From an uncultured Alistipes sp. (lineage in GTDB: Bacteria; Bacteroidota; Bacteroidia; Bacteroidales; Rikenellaceae), in the NCBI GenBank assembly GCA_947573795.1, contig CANPHE010000028.1, positions 1 to 32,342 of the forward strand: a stretch of DNA of 32,342 nucleotides. The letters run 5' to 3'. Positions 1 through 7,977 of the stretch are shown in pieces. Both the position numbers and the translations under genes were made by a program. Position 1 is the stretch's first letter. The number at the start of each line of letters is the position of its first letter. Below the pieces are notes generated by a model. It was not told the origin of the DNA, did no database searches, and was given only the letters and a program-made list of their open reading frames with translations.

Positions 1-74
1 CTATCATCTCTTTCCTGCTTCCCCTCCTCAATCTTAAACACAAAGTGCAGGAATAGGATCACGTCCTTATTCGA

Positions 75-112
75 GAGCGTCCCGCAAATGGTTTTGCGGG
101 ACGCTCGTTTGT
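75..112 (+). terminator. Intrinsic terminator of a gene upstream of the window
   Basis: A perfect 14-bp stem (75-88 with 93-106) closes a 4-base loop and is followed by GTTTGTCT. It would end transcription entering from the left edge. The first in-frame ATG of the next gene (88) lies inside this hairpin, which argues against using it as the start. Confidence 0.8.
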
Positions 113-162
113 CTCTGGCGCGGATTATGCCTATTTTTGCGGCTCGAAAGATGACGGTATTT

Positions 163-555
163 ATGAAAGAACTCACCCTTACGACTCCGACGCTGCTGTT
201 TTCAGCCGTTTCGCTGATCCTGCTCGCCTACACGAACCGGTTTTTATCTTACGCCCAGCTCGTGCGTACGCTCCGGGAGCAACATCGGATTCAACCTTCG
301 AAAATCACCCGGGCGCAGATCGACAATCTGCGTCTGCGGTTGCATCTGACGCGCACGATGCAGGTATTGGGCGTGTCGAGCCTGTTCCTGTGCGTAGCGG
401 CGATGTTTCTGATATACATCGGACTGTCCGTATTCGCCGCCTATGTTTTCGGCGCGGCTTTGCTGCTGCTGATCGGTTCGCTCGGGGTTTCGATCCGGGA
501 GATGCTCATTTCCGTCCGGGCGCTCGATTATCATCTCGACGATATGGAGCGCTAA
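163..555 (+). CDS. DUF2721 family small membrane protein
   Basis: A 130-residue protein with a hydrophobic segment at about residues 8-24, a basic middle part (about 30-65), and two more hydrophobic segments at about 68-87 and 88-108, ending in a short acidic tail. Length and layout match DUF2721, a family of unknown function common in Bacteroidetes and proteobacteria. In-frame ATGs also occur at 88, 127 and 151; the first is inside a terminator hairpin, and 163 gives the usual family N-terminus (MKELTLTTP). The gene converges on the DAHP synthase gene, whose stop is only 16 bases away, with no clear terminator between. The family assignment comes from pattern recognition and no catalytic residues are evident. 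Confidence 0.7.
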   Translation: MKELTLTTPTLLFSAVSLILLAYTNRFLSYAQLVRTLREQHRIQPSKITRAQIDNLRLRLHLTRTMQVLGVSSLFLCVAAMFLIYIGLSVFAAYVFGAALLLLIGSLGVSIREMLISVRALDYHLDDMER

Positions 556-571
556 CCGTTCGCAGAGAGTC

Positions 572-1639
572 CTATTCCCGACCCAGGATGCGCATTTGCT
601 GGCGGATCGACTCCTCGTGGATCGCCTGCAACACCGTGCGCATGAATTCGCGGTCCATGCCTATCTCTACGGCTTGTGCGGCGCGGCGAGCGAGCAGTTC
701 TTCGTAGCGCTGCGCCTGGAGTACGGGCATGTCGTGCTCCTTTTTGTATTGTCCGATATCCTGCGACACGCGCATGCGGCGGGCCAGGAGTTCCAACAGT
801 TCGTCGTCGATCTTGTCGATGCGGGCGCGCAGTTCGGTGAGGTTTTCGGTCGTGACACTCATTTCGCGGATGACGAGATTGCGGCAGATATATGCCAGGG
901 TTTGCGGGGTGATTTGTTGTGCTTTGTCGCTCCAGGCGCAGTCGGGCGTGCAGTGCGCCTCGACGATCAGTCCGTCGAAACCCAGGTCCATAGCCTGCTG
1001 CGACAGGGGGGCGATCAGTTCGCGTTTGCCGCCGATATGGCTCGGGTCGCAGAAGATCGGCAGGCCCGGCAGACGACGGTGCAGCTCGATGGGGATCGAC
1101 CACATCGGGTGGTTGCGGTAGAGGCTCTTGTCGATGGAGGTGAAACCGCGGTGGATGACGCCCAAACGGCGGATTCCGGCGTTGTGGATGCGCTCGACGG
1201 CACCGATCCACAGTTCGAGGTCGGGGCTCACGGGGTTCTTCACCAGTACGGGGACGTCCACGCCCCGCAGGGCATCGGCGATCTCCTGCATGGCGAAGGG
1301 ATTGGCTGCCGTGCGGGCGCCGATCCACAGCAGGTCCACGCCTCCTTCGAGCGCCGCGGCGACATGCTCGCGCGTGGCGACCTCGGTGGCGGTGTACATT
1401 CCCGTTTCGCGCTTGACGCGGGCCAGCCAGGGAAGTCCCTCGACCCCTACCCCCTCGAAGCCGCCCGGCTTGGTGCGGGGTTTCCAGAGTCCGGCCCGGT
1501 AGATCGAAATGCCCTCGGCGGCGAGGTCGTGGGCCGTGCGGAGCACCTGCTCCTCGGTTTCGGCGCTGCAAGGTCCTGCGATGACCAGCGGCCGGCGGGA
1601 ATTCATTCCCGGAAAACGAATCGGTTGCAAATCGTTCAT
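572..1639 (-). CDS. Bifunctional 3-deoxy-7-phosphoheptulonate synthase / chorismate mutase
   Basis: A 355-residue cytoplasmic enzyme. The N-terminal part (about 1-260) is a DAHP synthase joining phosphoenolpyruvate and erythrose 4-phosphate, the entry step of the shikimate pathway; visible motifs are GPCSAE near residue 20, KPRTKPGGFEG, LVKNPVSPD and CDPSHIGGKRE. The C-terminal part (about 265-345) is an AroQ-type helical chorismate mutase (LRARIDKIDDELLELLARR, then the GQYKKEHD stretch), which makes prephenate. This order is known from Porphyromonas and other Bacteroidetes, where the mutase domain mediates feedback inhibition. The start at 1639 gives the usual short N-terminus. It lies 20 bases after pheA, so one transcript would supply prephenate synthesis and its dehydration. 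Symbols differ between annotations (aroF, aroG, aroA), so none is given. Confidence 0.93.
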   Translation of the reverse strand: MNDLQPIRFPGMNSRRPLVIAGPCSAETEEQVLRTAHDLAAEGISIYRAGLWKPRTKPGGFEGVGVEGLPWLARVKRETGMYTATEVATREHVAAALEGGVDLLWIGARTAANPFAMQEIADALRGVDVPVLVKNPVSPDLELWIGAVERIHNAGIRRLGVIHRGFTSIDKSLYRNHPMWSIPIELHRRLPGLPIFCDPSHIGGKRELIAPLSQQAMDLGFDGLIVEAHCTPDCAWSDKAQQITPQTLAYICRNLVIREMSVTTENLTELRARIDKIDDELLELLARRMRVSQDIGQYKKEHDMPVLQAQRYEELLARRAAQAVEIGMDREFMRTVLQAIHEESIRQQMRILGRE

Positions 1640-1659
1640 AGTGTGGTATATTTTTCGTT

Positions 1660-2505
1660 TCAAATCTGCGGATTGGGACACTCGGCGTATTCGCCCAGGA
1701 TGCGGAAATCGCTCGTCAGCGGCCGGACGGCCTCCACGGCCTGGCGGTAGCGCCGCACGTCGTCGAAAGTCACGTCGACGTAGAACAGGTATTCCCATTC
1801 GCGTCCGATGACGGGCAACGACTGGATTTTCGTCAGGTTGATGTCGTAGAACGACAGCACCGCGAGCACTTTCGAAAGGCTCCCTTGCGTGTGGGGCAGG
1901 GCGAAGAGCAGCGAAGCCTTGTTTTTCACGCCCTGTTCGGCGAATTCGGCCGTGCGCGTGCGGTCGGCCAGCACCAGAAAACGGGTGAAGTTGTGTTTGT
2001 TGGTCTCGATGCCGCGCTGGAGGATCTCCAGTCCGTACATCTCGGCGGCATCGGCGCCGCAAATCGCTGCCGTGGCGGCGAGACCTCCCCGAGCGATGTC
2101 GCGGGCGCTGCCCGCCGTGTCGTCGCACTCGACGACCTTCATGCCCGGATGGGCCTTCAGGAATTCCCCGCACTGCATCAGCGCGATGGGATGCGAACGG
2201 ACCTCGCGAAGGTTGTCGAGCCTTTGACCGGGGAGTGCCGCGGCGACGTGCGATATGCGGATCTTCTGCTCGCCGACGATGGTCGTGCGGCTGCGGCGCA
2301 GCAGCTCGTGGTTCGGAAGCAGGCTACCCGCAATGGTGTTCTCGATGGCCGCGATGCCCAGCAGTTCGGGATCGGCGTCGAGGCGTCCGAAAAGTTCGTC
2401 GAAACTCCGGCAGGGGACGACCTCGATCCGCTCGCCGCTGAAGAAGCGGTGTGCGGCCGTTTCGTGGAAACATCCCGCGATGCCTTGGATGGCGATGCGT
2501 TTCAT
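1660..2505 (-). CDS. pheA: Prephenate dehydratase
   Basis: A 281-residue monofunctional prephenate dehydratase, making phenylpyruvate for phenylalanine synthesis. The catalytic domain (about 1-180) starts IAIQGIAGCFHE and contains the TRF motif (NFTRFLVL) needed for catalysis in this family. An ACT domain follows (about 195-270, GSLSKVLAVLSFYDINLTK). The ACT motif usually written ESRP, which helps bind phenylalanine, reads QSLP here; I recall the same from other Bacteroidetes, so it is probably lineage-typical. The start at 2505 is chosen because the frame upstream of it is repeat DNA. The DAHP synthase-mutase gene follows 20 bases downstream. In many Bacteroidetes an aminotransferase and tyrA are in this unit; neither is here. 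Confidence 0.93.
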   Translation of the reverse strand: MKRIAIQGIAGCFHETAAHRFFSGERIEVVPCRSFDELFGRLDADPELLGIAAIENTIAGSLLPNHELLRRSRTTIVGEQKIRISHVAAALPGQRLDNLREVRSHPIALMQCGEFLKAHPGMKVVECDDTAGSARDIARGGLAATAAICGADAAEMYGLEILQRGIETNKHNFTRFLVLADRTRTAEFAEQGVKNKASLLFALPHTQGSLSKVLAVLSFYDINLTKIQSLPVIGREWEYLFYVDVTFDDVRRYRQAVEAVRPLTSDFRILGEYAECPNPQI

Positions 2506-2520
2506 GCGTTGTCGTTTTTT

Positions 2521-2610
2521 AGGTAACGATATACGACTTTCCACCTCATCGGTTTTTCGCTTGCCCATTCGCTTCGGATTCTCATTGTCTCGCGGCCCTT
2601 GGTCGCGGTT
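2521..2610 (-). repeat. Dispersed intergenic repeat, copy E
   Basis: The stretch just upstream of pheA begins with 14 bases identical to 23187-23200 (TAACGATATACGAC), and about 40 of the first 50 bases match that copy (G). Its other end holds the family hairpin CGCGGCC-CTT-GGTCGCG (2591-2607), like copies B and D but with one G:T pair. The pheA promoter must lie in or beyond this repeat. Confidence 0.55.
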
Positions 2611-2659
2611 GCGAACCACAAGGTAATAAGGCTTTTCGTATACCATTGTTTTTTAACGG

Positions 2660-2689
2660 AAAATCCCGCTCTGTGCGGAGCGGGATTTT
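2660..2689. terminator. Bidirectional intrinsic terminator
   Basis: A perfect 12-bp stem (2660-2671 with 2678-2689) has an A-run on one side and a T-run on the other, so it can work in both directions. In the minus direction it follows the thioredoxin-like gene, at some distance. The bases between it and that gene's stop (2690-2866) show no feature I can name. Confidence 0.75.
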
Positions 2690-2866
2690 CAAAAGTTCTA
2701 TCGATTCGAATCTTTACGATCGCATACATGCCATCCCGCTCTTTCTTCCGTCGTAAAAGAAAAAGTAAAAAAAGTAGGATGCAAAATAAGATGCGTTCAT
2801 TTTCGTATCGTTATCGGTACAAATCTACGAAAATATTCCGAGGAACGCAAATTTCGAGGCCGTTTT

Positions 2867-3286
2867 TCAGCGTTTGGGCTTCTGCCGTGCGACGATGGTG
2901 CGCAGATTCTCCATAAAGGTCTCGGCGTCGGTGGCACCTTGAATGCGGCCCAACACTTCGCCCTGCGTATCGAAGACCAGATAGAGCGGGATGGAACCTT
3001 CGCCGTATTTCTTCATCAGTTCGCGCCCCGTGGTTTTGTCCACGTCGTATTTCGCCGCGACGAATCGCTGGTCCATGAACTCGCCGACGTCCTTGCGCGA
3101 GAAGACCTGCCGCTCCATCATCCGGCAGGGCGGACACCAGGAGGCATAGAGGTCGATGAAGACCAGTTTCCCCGTTTTGACGGCCATTTCGCGCACGGCA
3201 TCCGTCGATTTGGTTTCGAATTTCACCTGGGCCTGCGCCGCGGCGCTTCCGAGCACGAGGACCAGCAAAAGCAAGAGTCGTTTCAT
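2867..3286 (-). CDS. Exported thioredoxin-family protein
   Basis: A 139-residue protein with an N-terminal signal peptide (basic MKR, leucine-rich core, probable cleavage after AAAQA near residue 19). The rest is a thioredoxin fold with the redox motif WCPPC (Cys51 and Cys54) and the cis-proline region IPLYLVFD near residues 98-105. It resembles the short periplasmic thioredoxin/DUF255-like proteins of Bacteroidetes, which reduce or isomerise disulfides of exported proteins; the exact partner cannot be told. It appears to be a single-gene unit: rlmN ends 111 bases upstream. A box TGAATTTG on the minus strand (3316-3323) is a weak promoter candidate. Confidence 0.85.
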   Translation of the reverse strand: MKRLLLLLVLVLGSAAAQAQVKFETKSTDAVREMAVKTGKLVFIDLYASWCPPCRMMERQVFSRKDVGEFMDQRFVAAKYDVDKTTGRELMKKYGEGSIPLYLVFDTQGEVLGRIQGATDAETFMENLRTIVARQKPKR

Positions 3287-3397
3287 GGTAAGATGTTTAT
3301 ATATGGTAGCGTTTACAAATTCATCCCTTTCTCGGAAGGGGTTGCGTAAAATTATCGGTATCGGGAACCACCGGCAAATATCGCACCGAATGCCGGA

Positions 3398-4420
3398 TCA
3401 TTTCATCCGCTCGGTGCTCAACAGTCCGCAGGCGGCCTGGATGTCTTCGCCCCGCGAGGCGCGGATCGTCGTCTGGATGCCTTTGGCTGTCAAGGCGTCG
3501 CGGAAGCGGATCATCGCCGCGTCGTCGGGCGAGAAGTAGGGCGAACCGGGAATCTTGTGAAACCGGATCAGGTTGATGCGGCACTTGATGCCGTCCAGCA
3601 GGCGGCACAGTTCGCGGATGTGGCGCGGCGAGTCGTTCAGCCCGCTCATCACGATGTATTCGAACGAAACGCGCCGCTGGTGGGTGAAGTCGTATTCGCG
3701 CAGAATCTCCGCCACCCGGGCGATCGGCCACGCCCGTTCTACGGGCATGATCTGTGCACGTTCCTCGGAGAAGGGGTTGTGGAGACTGACGGCCAGATGC
3801 ACGCGCGAAGTGTCGAGAAACCGCCGCAGCTCGGGAACGACGCCCGCCGTCGAGAGGGTGATGCGTGTCGGCGACCAGCCGAAACCCCACTCGGAAGTGA
3901 GGATTTCGAGCGTCCGCAACACCTCGTCGGCATTGTCCAACGGCTCGCCCATACCCATAAACACCAGGTTGGTGAGCCGGTCGCGTTCGGGCAGCGAGAC
4001 GATCTGGTTGAGAATCTCCGCCGCCGAGAGCGAATGGGTCAGGCCTTGCCGTCCCGTGGCGCAGAAGCGGCATCCCATGCGGCATCCGGCCTGCGACGAG
4101 ACGCACAGCGTCGCCCGCTCGCCGTCGGGGATATAGGCCGACTCGATGTAGCTGCCCCGCAGCGTGCGGTAGAGATACTTCTTGGTGCCGTCCTGCGAGC
4201 ACGCTACCTGCTCGGGAGCCCGCAACGCCGGAGCGAAGCGTTCGCACAGCCGCTCGCGGTTCGCGGCCGAGAGGTCGCTCATGCGCATCGGGTCCTCGGT
4301 ATGCTTGACGTAGAGCCACCGCGCGATCTGCCGCGCGGCGAAACGCGGCATGCCCATTTCGGCGCAGAGGGTCGCCAGTTCGTCGGGATTTTTTCCGTAC
4401 AATATCTCTTTCGGTGCCAT
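3398..4420 (-). CDS. rlmN: 23S rRNA (adenine2503-C2)-methyltransferase / tRNA methyltransferase
   Basis: A 340-residue radical-SAM enzyme that methylates C2 of A2503 in 23S rRNA and, in characterised relatives, A37 of some tRNAs. The cluster motif is C113-RMG-C117-RF-C120. GMGEPLDN (SAM-binding GGE-like motif) follows, and the C-terminal cysteine of the double-methyl-transfer mechanism is Cys331 in the sequence ACGLLSTE. Length is normal for the family. The start at 4420 (MAPKEIL) is preferred over an ATG 33 bases upstream because a promoter box sits at 4451-4458 and family members begin close to this point. It is divergent from the TonB-like gene. Confidence 0.95.
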   Translation of the reverse strand: MAPKEILYGKNPDELATLCAEMGMPRFAARQIARWLYVKHTEDPMRMSDLSAANRERLCERFAPALRAPEQVACSQDGTKKYLYRTLRGSYIESAYIPDGERATLCVSSQAGCRMGCRFCATGRQGLTHSLSAAEILNQIVSLPERDRLTNLVFMGMGEPLDNADEVLRTLEILTSEWGFGWSPTRITLSTAGVVPELRRFLDTSRVHLAVSLHNPFSEERAQIMPVERAWPIARVAEILREYDFTHQRRVSFEYIVMSGLNDSPRHIRELCRLLDGIKCRINLIRFHKIPGSPYFSPDDAAMIRFRDALTAKGIQTTIRASRGEDIQAACGLLSTERMK

Positions 4421-4450
4421 ATTCGTCCTTTCCCGGAGTGTTCCGGAAGA

Positions 4451-4458
4451 CAAAAGTA
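4451..4458 (-). promoter_or_regulatory. Promoter -7 box for rlmN
   Basis: On the minus strand TACTTTTG fits the Bacteroidetes -7 consensus TAnnTTTG. It would give a leader of about 25 bases before the rlmN ATG. A -33 TTTG at ideal spacing is not evident. Confidence 0.5.
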
Positions 4459-4511
4459 GGCAAAAAATAAAGATTTTTGCGACGGATCGCTCGTTTTTGG
4501 ATTTTTATCCC

Positions 4512-4519
4512 TATATTTG
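4512..4519 (+). promoter_or_regulatory. Promoter -7 box for the TonB-like gene
   Basis: TATATTTG matches the Bacteroidetes -7 consensus and would place transcription start near 4525, about 75 bases before the ATG. The nearest TTTG (4496-4499) is only 12 bases upstream, closer than usual, so the -33 element is unclear. Confidence 0.5.
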
Positions 4520-4600
4520 TGGTGCATAGCGTACCTGTACCGGTAAAAACCGGTGAAAGGTCGTACACGGAGTTCGGACGAACAATTAAAATTTACGATA

Positions 4601-5284
4601 ATGGAAATCAAGAAATCGCCCAAAGCGGACCTTCAGAACAAGCGGGGTCTTTTGCTCGAAATCGGATTGGTCATAGCGCTCGGTCTGGTGATCGTCGCGT
4701 TCAGCTACACGCCGAAGGAGCACCGAATCGAGAAAATCGACATGAACTACGGTCCCGTCGAGGAGGAGATCACCGAGATCACCCGTCAGGACCAGAAGCC
4801 GCCCGAACCTCCCAAGAAGGTCGAGGTGAAGGTGATCGCCGACCTGTTGCAGGTGGTGACCAACGACACCAAGATCACCACGGAAGTCGACTTCGCCGAG
4901 TTCGACGAGAACACCGAAGTGATCCAGCAGGTCGAGGTACAGGAGGAGCAGATCGAGGACGACCAGCCGTTCCTCATCGCCGAGACGATGCCCCAGTTCC
5001 AGGGCGGTGACCTCAATGCGTTCCGCAACTGGGTTCAGCAGAACGTCAAGTTCCCGCAGATCGCTCTCGAGAACGGTATTCAGGGCCGTGTGGTGCTGTC
5101 GTTCGTGATCGAGAAGGACGGTCGTTTGACCAACATCCAGGTACTCCAGTCGCCCGACCGTTCGCTGGCCGAGGAGGCTACCCGCGTGCTGAACAAGTCT
5201 CCGAAATGGACGCCCGGCAAGCAGCGTAACCAGACCGTGCGTGTAAAGTATACGCTTCCCGTAGACTTCCGCGTACAGAACTGA
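4601..5284 (+). CDS. Energy transducer TonB-like protein
   Basis: A 227-residue inner-membrane protein of the TonB family. A short cytoplasmic basic N-terminus is followed by one transmembrane segment (about residues 16-35), an acidic and proline-containing periplasmic linker (EEEITEI, QKPPEPPKKVEV), and a C-terminal TonB domain from about residue 140 (MPQFQGGDLNAFRNWVQQN, GRVVLSFVIEKDG, TPGKQRNQTVRVKYTLPV). TonB couples the proton-motive force to outer-membrane receptors such as the BtuB-like protein in this window; which receptors this copy serves is unknown. ExbB/ExbD are not adjacent. The gene has its own promoter candidate and terminator, so it is probably monocistronic. Confidence 0.88.
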   Translation: MEIKKSPKADLQNKRGLLLEIGLVIALGLVIVAFSYTPKEHRIEKIDMNYGPVEEEITEITRQDQKPPEPPKKVEVKVIADLLQVVTNDTKITTEVDFAEFDENTEVIQQVEVQEEQIEDDQPFLIAETMPQFQGGDLNAFRNWVQQNVKFPQIALENGIQGRVVLSFVIEKDGRLTNIQVLQSPDRSLAEEATRVLNKSPKWTPGKQRNQTVRVKYTLPVDFRVQN

Positions 5285-5305
5285 TGTTGCGGTTCTGACC
5301 GACAA

Positions 5306-5342
5306 AAGGGTATCCGGCTTTCGGGCGGGATACCCTTATTTG
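5306..5342 (+). terminator. Intrinsic terminator after the TonB-like gene
   Basis: A perfect 10-bp stem, AAGGGTATCC (5306-5315) with GGATACCCTT (5328-5337), is followed by ATTTG, 21 bases after the stop codon. Confidence 0.8.
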
Positions 5343-5445
5343 TAGCATTCTGTTTGCAGGAGTGCGTACCGATCCGGGCAATCCGTTTCGCAGAGGCGGC
5401 GCCCCGGACTCCGGGCCGAAGCCCCGAGGAGCGAATCCATCTCCC

Positions 5446-5669
5446 GAATTTCCGGGAAACGAGCCTTCCGGAGTCGAATTTCCGGGAGCCGGCCCTTTAG
5501 AGCTGAATTCTCGGGAGAAACCGGCCTTCGGAACCGAATTCCTGGAAGTCGCGCCCTCCGGGACCGAAATTCTCGGGAGAAACCGGCCTTCGGAACCGAA
5601 TTCCTGGAAGTCGCGCCCTTCGGGACCGAAATTCTCGGGAGACGCGCCCTTCGGAGCTGAATTCCCGGA
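5446..5669. repeat. Imperfect tandem array with a period of about 30 bases
   Basis: Seven units of 29-32 bases plus a partial one each begin GAATT or GAAATT and contain a CGGGA-like and a CCTTCGG-like block. Two unit types alternate, so the higher-order period is about 62 bases, and the two 62-base copies near 5515-5637 are almost identical. The array fills most of the gap between the TonB-like gene and hflX. Frames are open across it on both strands, because unit lengths vary little, but no start site or family was recognised, so I read it as a minisatellite and not a gene. Confidence 0.85.
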
Positions 5670-5701
5670 TAAACATAATTACGTCTTAAGACATTTACGA
5701 T

Positions 5702-6916
5702 TTGGAAGAAAACAAACGAAATACCCCGGTTGCAGCCGAAACGGTGACGCGCGAACGCGCCGTGATGGTGGCGGTGATCCGGGACAATCAGGAGCCGCGC
5801 CAGGCCGAGGAGTACCTCGACGAATTGGAATTCCTGGCCGAAACGGCCGATATCGAGTGCGTGCGGCGCTTCACGCAGCGGTTGCCGCAACCCTCGTCGC
5901 GCATCTACGTCGGCCCGGGAAAACTGGAGGAGATCGCCGAATACTGCAAGGAGCAGGAGATCGACGTGGTGATCTTCGACGACGAACTGTCGCCCTCGCA
6001 GACCCGCAACATCGAGAAGACCATGCCGTGCCGGATTCTCGATCGCACGCGTCTGATCCTCGACATATTCCTTTCGCGGGCCCGCACGGCCTATGCCAAG
6101 ACGCAGGTGCAGCTGGCCAATTACGAATACATGCTGCCCCGTCTGTCGGGTCTGTGGACCCATCTCGAACGACAGCGCGGCGGTACGGGAACCCGCGGCG
6201 GTGCGGGTGAGCGCGAGATCGAGACCGACCGCCGTATCATCCGCAATCGCATCGCCAAGCTGAAAGAGGAGCTCAAGAAGATCGACCGTCAGATGGCCGT
6301 GCAGCGCTCGAACCGCGGGGCGCTGGTGCGTGTGGCGCTGGTCGGATATACCAATGTCGGGAAATCGACACTGATGAACCTGATCTCCAAAAGCGAGGTG
6401 TTCGCCGAAAACAAACTCTTCGCGACGCTCGACACGACCGTTCGCAAGGTGGTTTTCGACAACCTGCCTTTCCTGCTCTCCGATACGGTGGGATTCATCC
6501 GCAAACTCCCCACGGAGCTGATCGAATCGTTCAAGTCGACGCTGGACGAAGTGCGCGAAGCCGATTTGTTGATCCACGTGGTGGATATTTCGCACCCGCA
6601 GTTCGAGGATCAGATCGCCGTCGTGAAACAGACGTTGCAGGAGATCGGTGCGGGCGACAAACCCGTTTACCTGGTTTTCAACAAGGTCGATGCCTATACC
6701 TATGTAGAAAAGGATGCGGACGACCTGACTCCTCCGACGCGCGAAAATATCTCGCTGGACGAGCTCAAACGCAGTTGGATCGCCCGGGCCAACACCCCGT
6801 GCATCTTCCTTTCGGCCCTCGCCAAAACCAACCTGGAGAAATTCCGTACGGATCTCTACGGCATGGTGCGCGAGATTCACGCCGGACGTTATCCGTTCAA
6901 CAATTTCCTCTACTAA
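5702..6916 (+). CDS. hflX: GTPase HflX, ribosome-associated
   Basis: A 404-residue GTPase that binds 50S subunits and splits or rescues stalled ribosomes in characterised relatives. The N-terminal HflX domain (about 18-155) contains YLDELEFL and YVGPGKLEEI. A helical linker follows (about 160-205), then the G domain: P-loop GYTNVGKS at 215-222, DTVG at 261-264 and NKVD at 327-330. The usual GPGE...E.DRR motif reads GGAGEREIETDRR. The reading frame starts with TTG at 5702; the first ATG (5765) would remove the first beta strand of the HflX domain, so TTG is preferred. A 10-base palindrome GTCTTAAGAC (5683-5692) lies just upstream. It stands alone between a tandem repeat array and a composite repeat. 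Confidence 0.92.
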   Translation: MEENKRNTPVAAETVTRERAVMVAVIRDNQEPRQAEEYLDELEFLAETADIECVRRFTQRLPQPSSRIYVGPGKLEEIAEYCKEQEIDVVIFDDELSPSQTRNIEKTMPCRILDRTRLILDIFLSRARTAYAKTQVQLANYEYMLPRLSGLWTHLERQRGGTGTRGGAGEREIETDRRIIRNRIAKLKEELKKIDRQMAVQRSNRGALVRVALVGYTNVGKSTLMNLISKSEVFAENKLFATLDTTVRKVVFDNLPFLLSDTVGFIRKLPTELIESFKSTLDEVREADLLIHVVDISHPQFEDQIAVVKQTLQEIGAGDKPVYLVFNKVDAYTYVEKDADDLTPPTRENISLDELKRSWIARANTPCIFLSALAKTNLEKFRTDLYGMVREIHAGRYPFNNFLY

Positions 6917-6980
6917 AAAGTATACCTAAAACGTTGCCAATTAGATACAATAGTTCCCTTTCGGTATTCTCGGACCTGTA

Positions 6981-7207
6981 ACCTTGCGGTTTGCGCTCGA
7001 AGTCCCCTCCGAGGAGGGGATTTACGGCGCGTCGCTTTTAGCGACAACCGTGCGCCGTTTCTGCTGTGGCGGCTCAGCAATTCGAGCTTAGCTCGATTGC
7101 ATTCGCCTGCTGTCGCAGTTAGGGGAGGGTCGGATTTGTAAACGCGGCGTTCCGCCGCGAGGCTTCAACCGCCCGGGATGAGATCGGGGTCGGAAAATCG
7201 CAAGGGT
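6981..7207 (+). repeat. Dispersed intergenic repeat, composite copy A
   Basis: The hflX-upp gap holds four hairpins in a row: CCCCTCC/GGAGGGG (7004-7019), a two-part stem ACGGCGC/GCGCCGT around GTCGCT/AGCGAC (7024-7058), TCGAGCT/AGCTCGA (7082-7096) and CGCGGCG/CGCCGCG (7143-7159). The last part (from about 7082) matches copy D at the right edge of the window, and the first and last hairpins are shared with copies B and C. The ends of the region (ACCTTGCGGTTT near 6981 and AAAATCGCAAGGGT near 7194) are imperfect inverted repeats of each other. Confidence 0.7.
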
Positions 7208-7237
7208 AATATATAGCCACTAAAACCTTAACCCGAT

Positions 7238-7894
7238 ATGACTGTACATATTCTTTCGCAGCAGAACAGCGTACTGAACAAGTTCATCGCGGAGATCCGC
7301 GACCGTGAAATCCAACGGGATTCGATGCGATTCCGCCGCAACATGGAACGCATCGGCGAAATCACGGCTTACGAGATTTCCCGCACGCTGGCCTATAAAA
7401 CCCGCCTGGTCGCTACGCCGTTAGGCGAGGCCGCCGTGGAGATGATCGACGACAAGCTGGTCATCGCGACGATCCTGCGCGCGGGACTCCCCTTCCACCA
7501 AGGTTTTCTCAACTATTTCGACGATGCCCAGAACGCTTTCGTCTCGGCCTATCGTAAGAGCACGAAGGACGGGAAATTCACCGTGAAGGTCGAATATATC
7601 TCGTGCGGCGACCTGGAGGGCAAGACGCTGCTGCTGGTCGATCCGATGTTGGCGACGGGTTCGTCGCTCGTGCTGGCCTATAATGCCCTGTGCGAGCGGG
7701 GCGGCACTCCGGCTCATACGCATGTCGCCGCCGTTATCGCCAGCGAACAGGGGGTCGACTACGTGGTGAAGAACATGCCCCACCAGACGACCACCGTGTG
7801 GTGTGCCGCCGTCGACGAGGAGCTCACTTCGCGCAGCTACATCGTTCCCGGCATCGGCGATGCAGGCGACCTGGCCTACGGCGAAAAGATTTGA
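7238..7894 (+). CDS. upp: Uracil phosphoribosyltransferase
   Basis: A 218-residue cytoplasmic salvage enzyme making UMP from uracil and PRPP. The PRPP-binding loop is in LLVDPMLATGSSL (about residues 130-142), and the uracil-binding end is seen in YIVPGIGDAGD near residues 197-207. The N-terminus with IRDRE and ISRTLAYKT is typical. Length (usual range 205-220) is normal. The start at 7238 gives a conventional N-terminus; the preceding 320 bases are repeat DNA, so its promoter is probably in the last 30-40 bases before the ATG, where no clear TAnnTTTG was found. A terminator follows, so it is likely transcribed alone. Confidence 0.95.
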   Translation: MTVHILSQQNSVLNKFIAEIRDREIQRDSMRFRRNMERIGEITAYEISRTLAYKTRLVATPLGEAAVEMIDDKLVIATILRAGLPFHQGFLNYFDDAQNAFVSAYRKSTKDGKFTVKVEYISCGDLEGKTLLLVDPMLATGSSLVLAYNALCERGGTPAHTHVAAVIASEQGVDYVVKNMPHQTTTVWCAAVDEELTSRSYIVPGIGDAGDLAYGEKI

Positions 7895-7917
7895 GAGTCT
7901 TGTAATTGCTATGGCAG

Positions 7918-7956
7918 CCGCATGTCTGCTTCTCTAAGGGGCGGACATGCGGTTGT
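7918..7956 (+). terminator. Intrinsic terminator after upp
   Basis: A perfect 9-bp stem, CCGCATGTC (7918-7926) with GACATGCGG (7944-7952), is extended by GC/GC pairs and followed by TTGTTG. It ends 22 bases before the next gene, so some read-through is possible. Confidence 0.7.
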
Positions 7957-7977
7957 TGCGAATTGAGGATGGATGCG

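Noticed and set aside
2502..2729. pheA leader peptide with attenuator
   Set aside because: The 75-residue open frame before pheA is not phenylalanine-rich, and the terminator hairpin inside it is symmetric and far from pheA.
5446..5669. CRISPR array
   Set aside because: The roughly 30-base units are contiguous with no unique spacers between identical repeats, and no cas genes are present.
5336..6880. 514-residue open frame on the minus strand opposite hflX
   Set aside because: It is the shadow of hflX extended through the tandem repeat array; no family similarity, and hflX on the other strand is certain.
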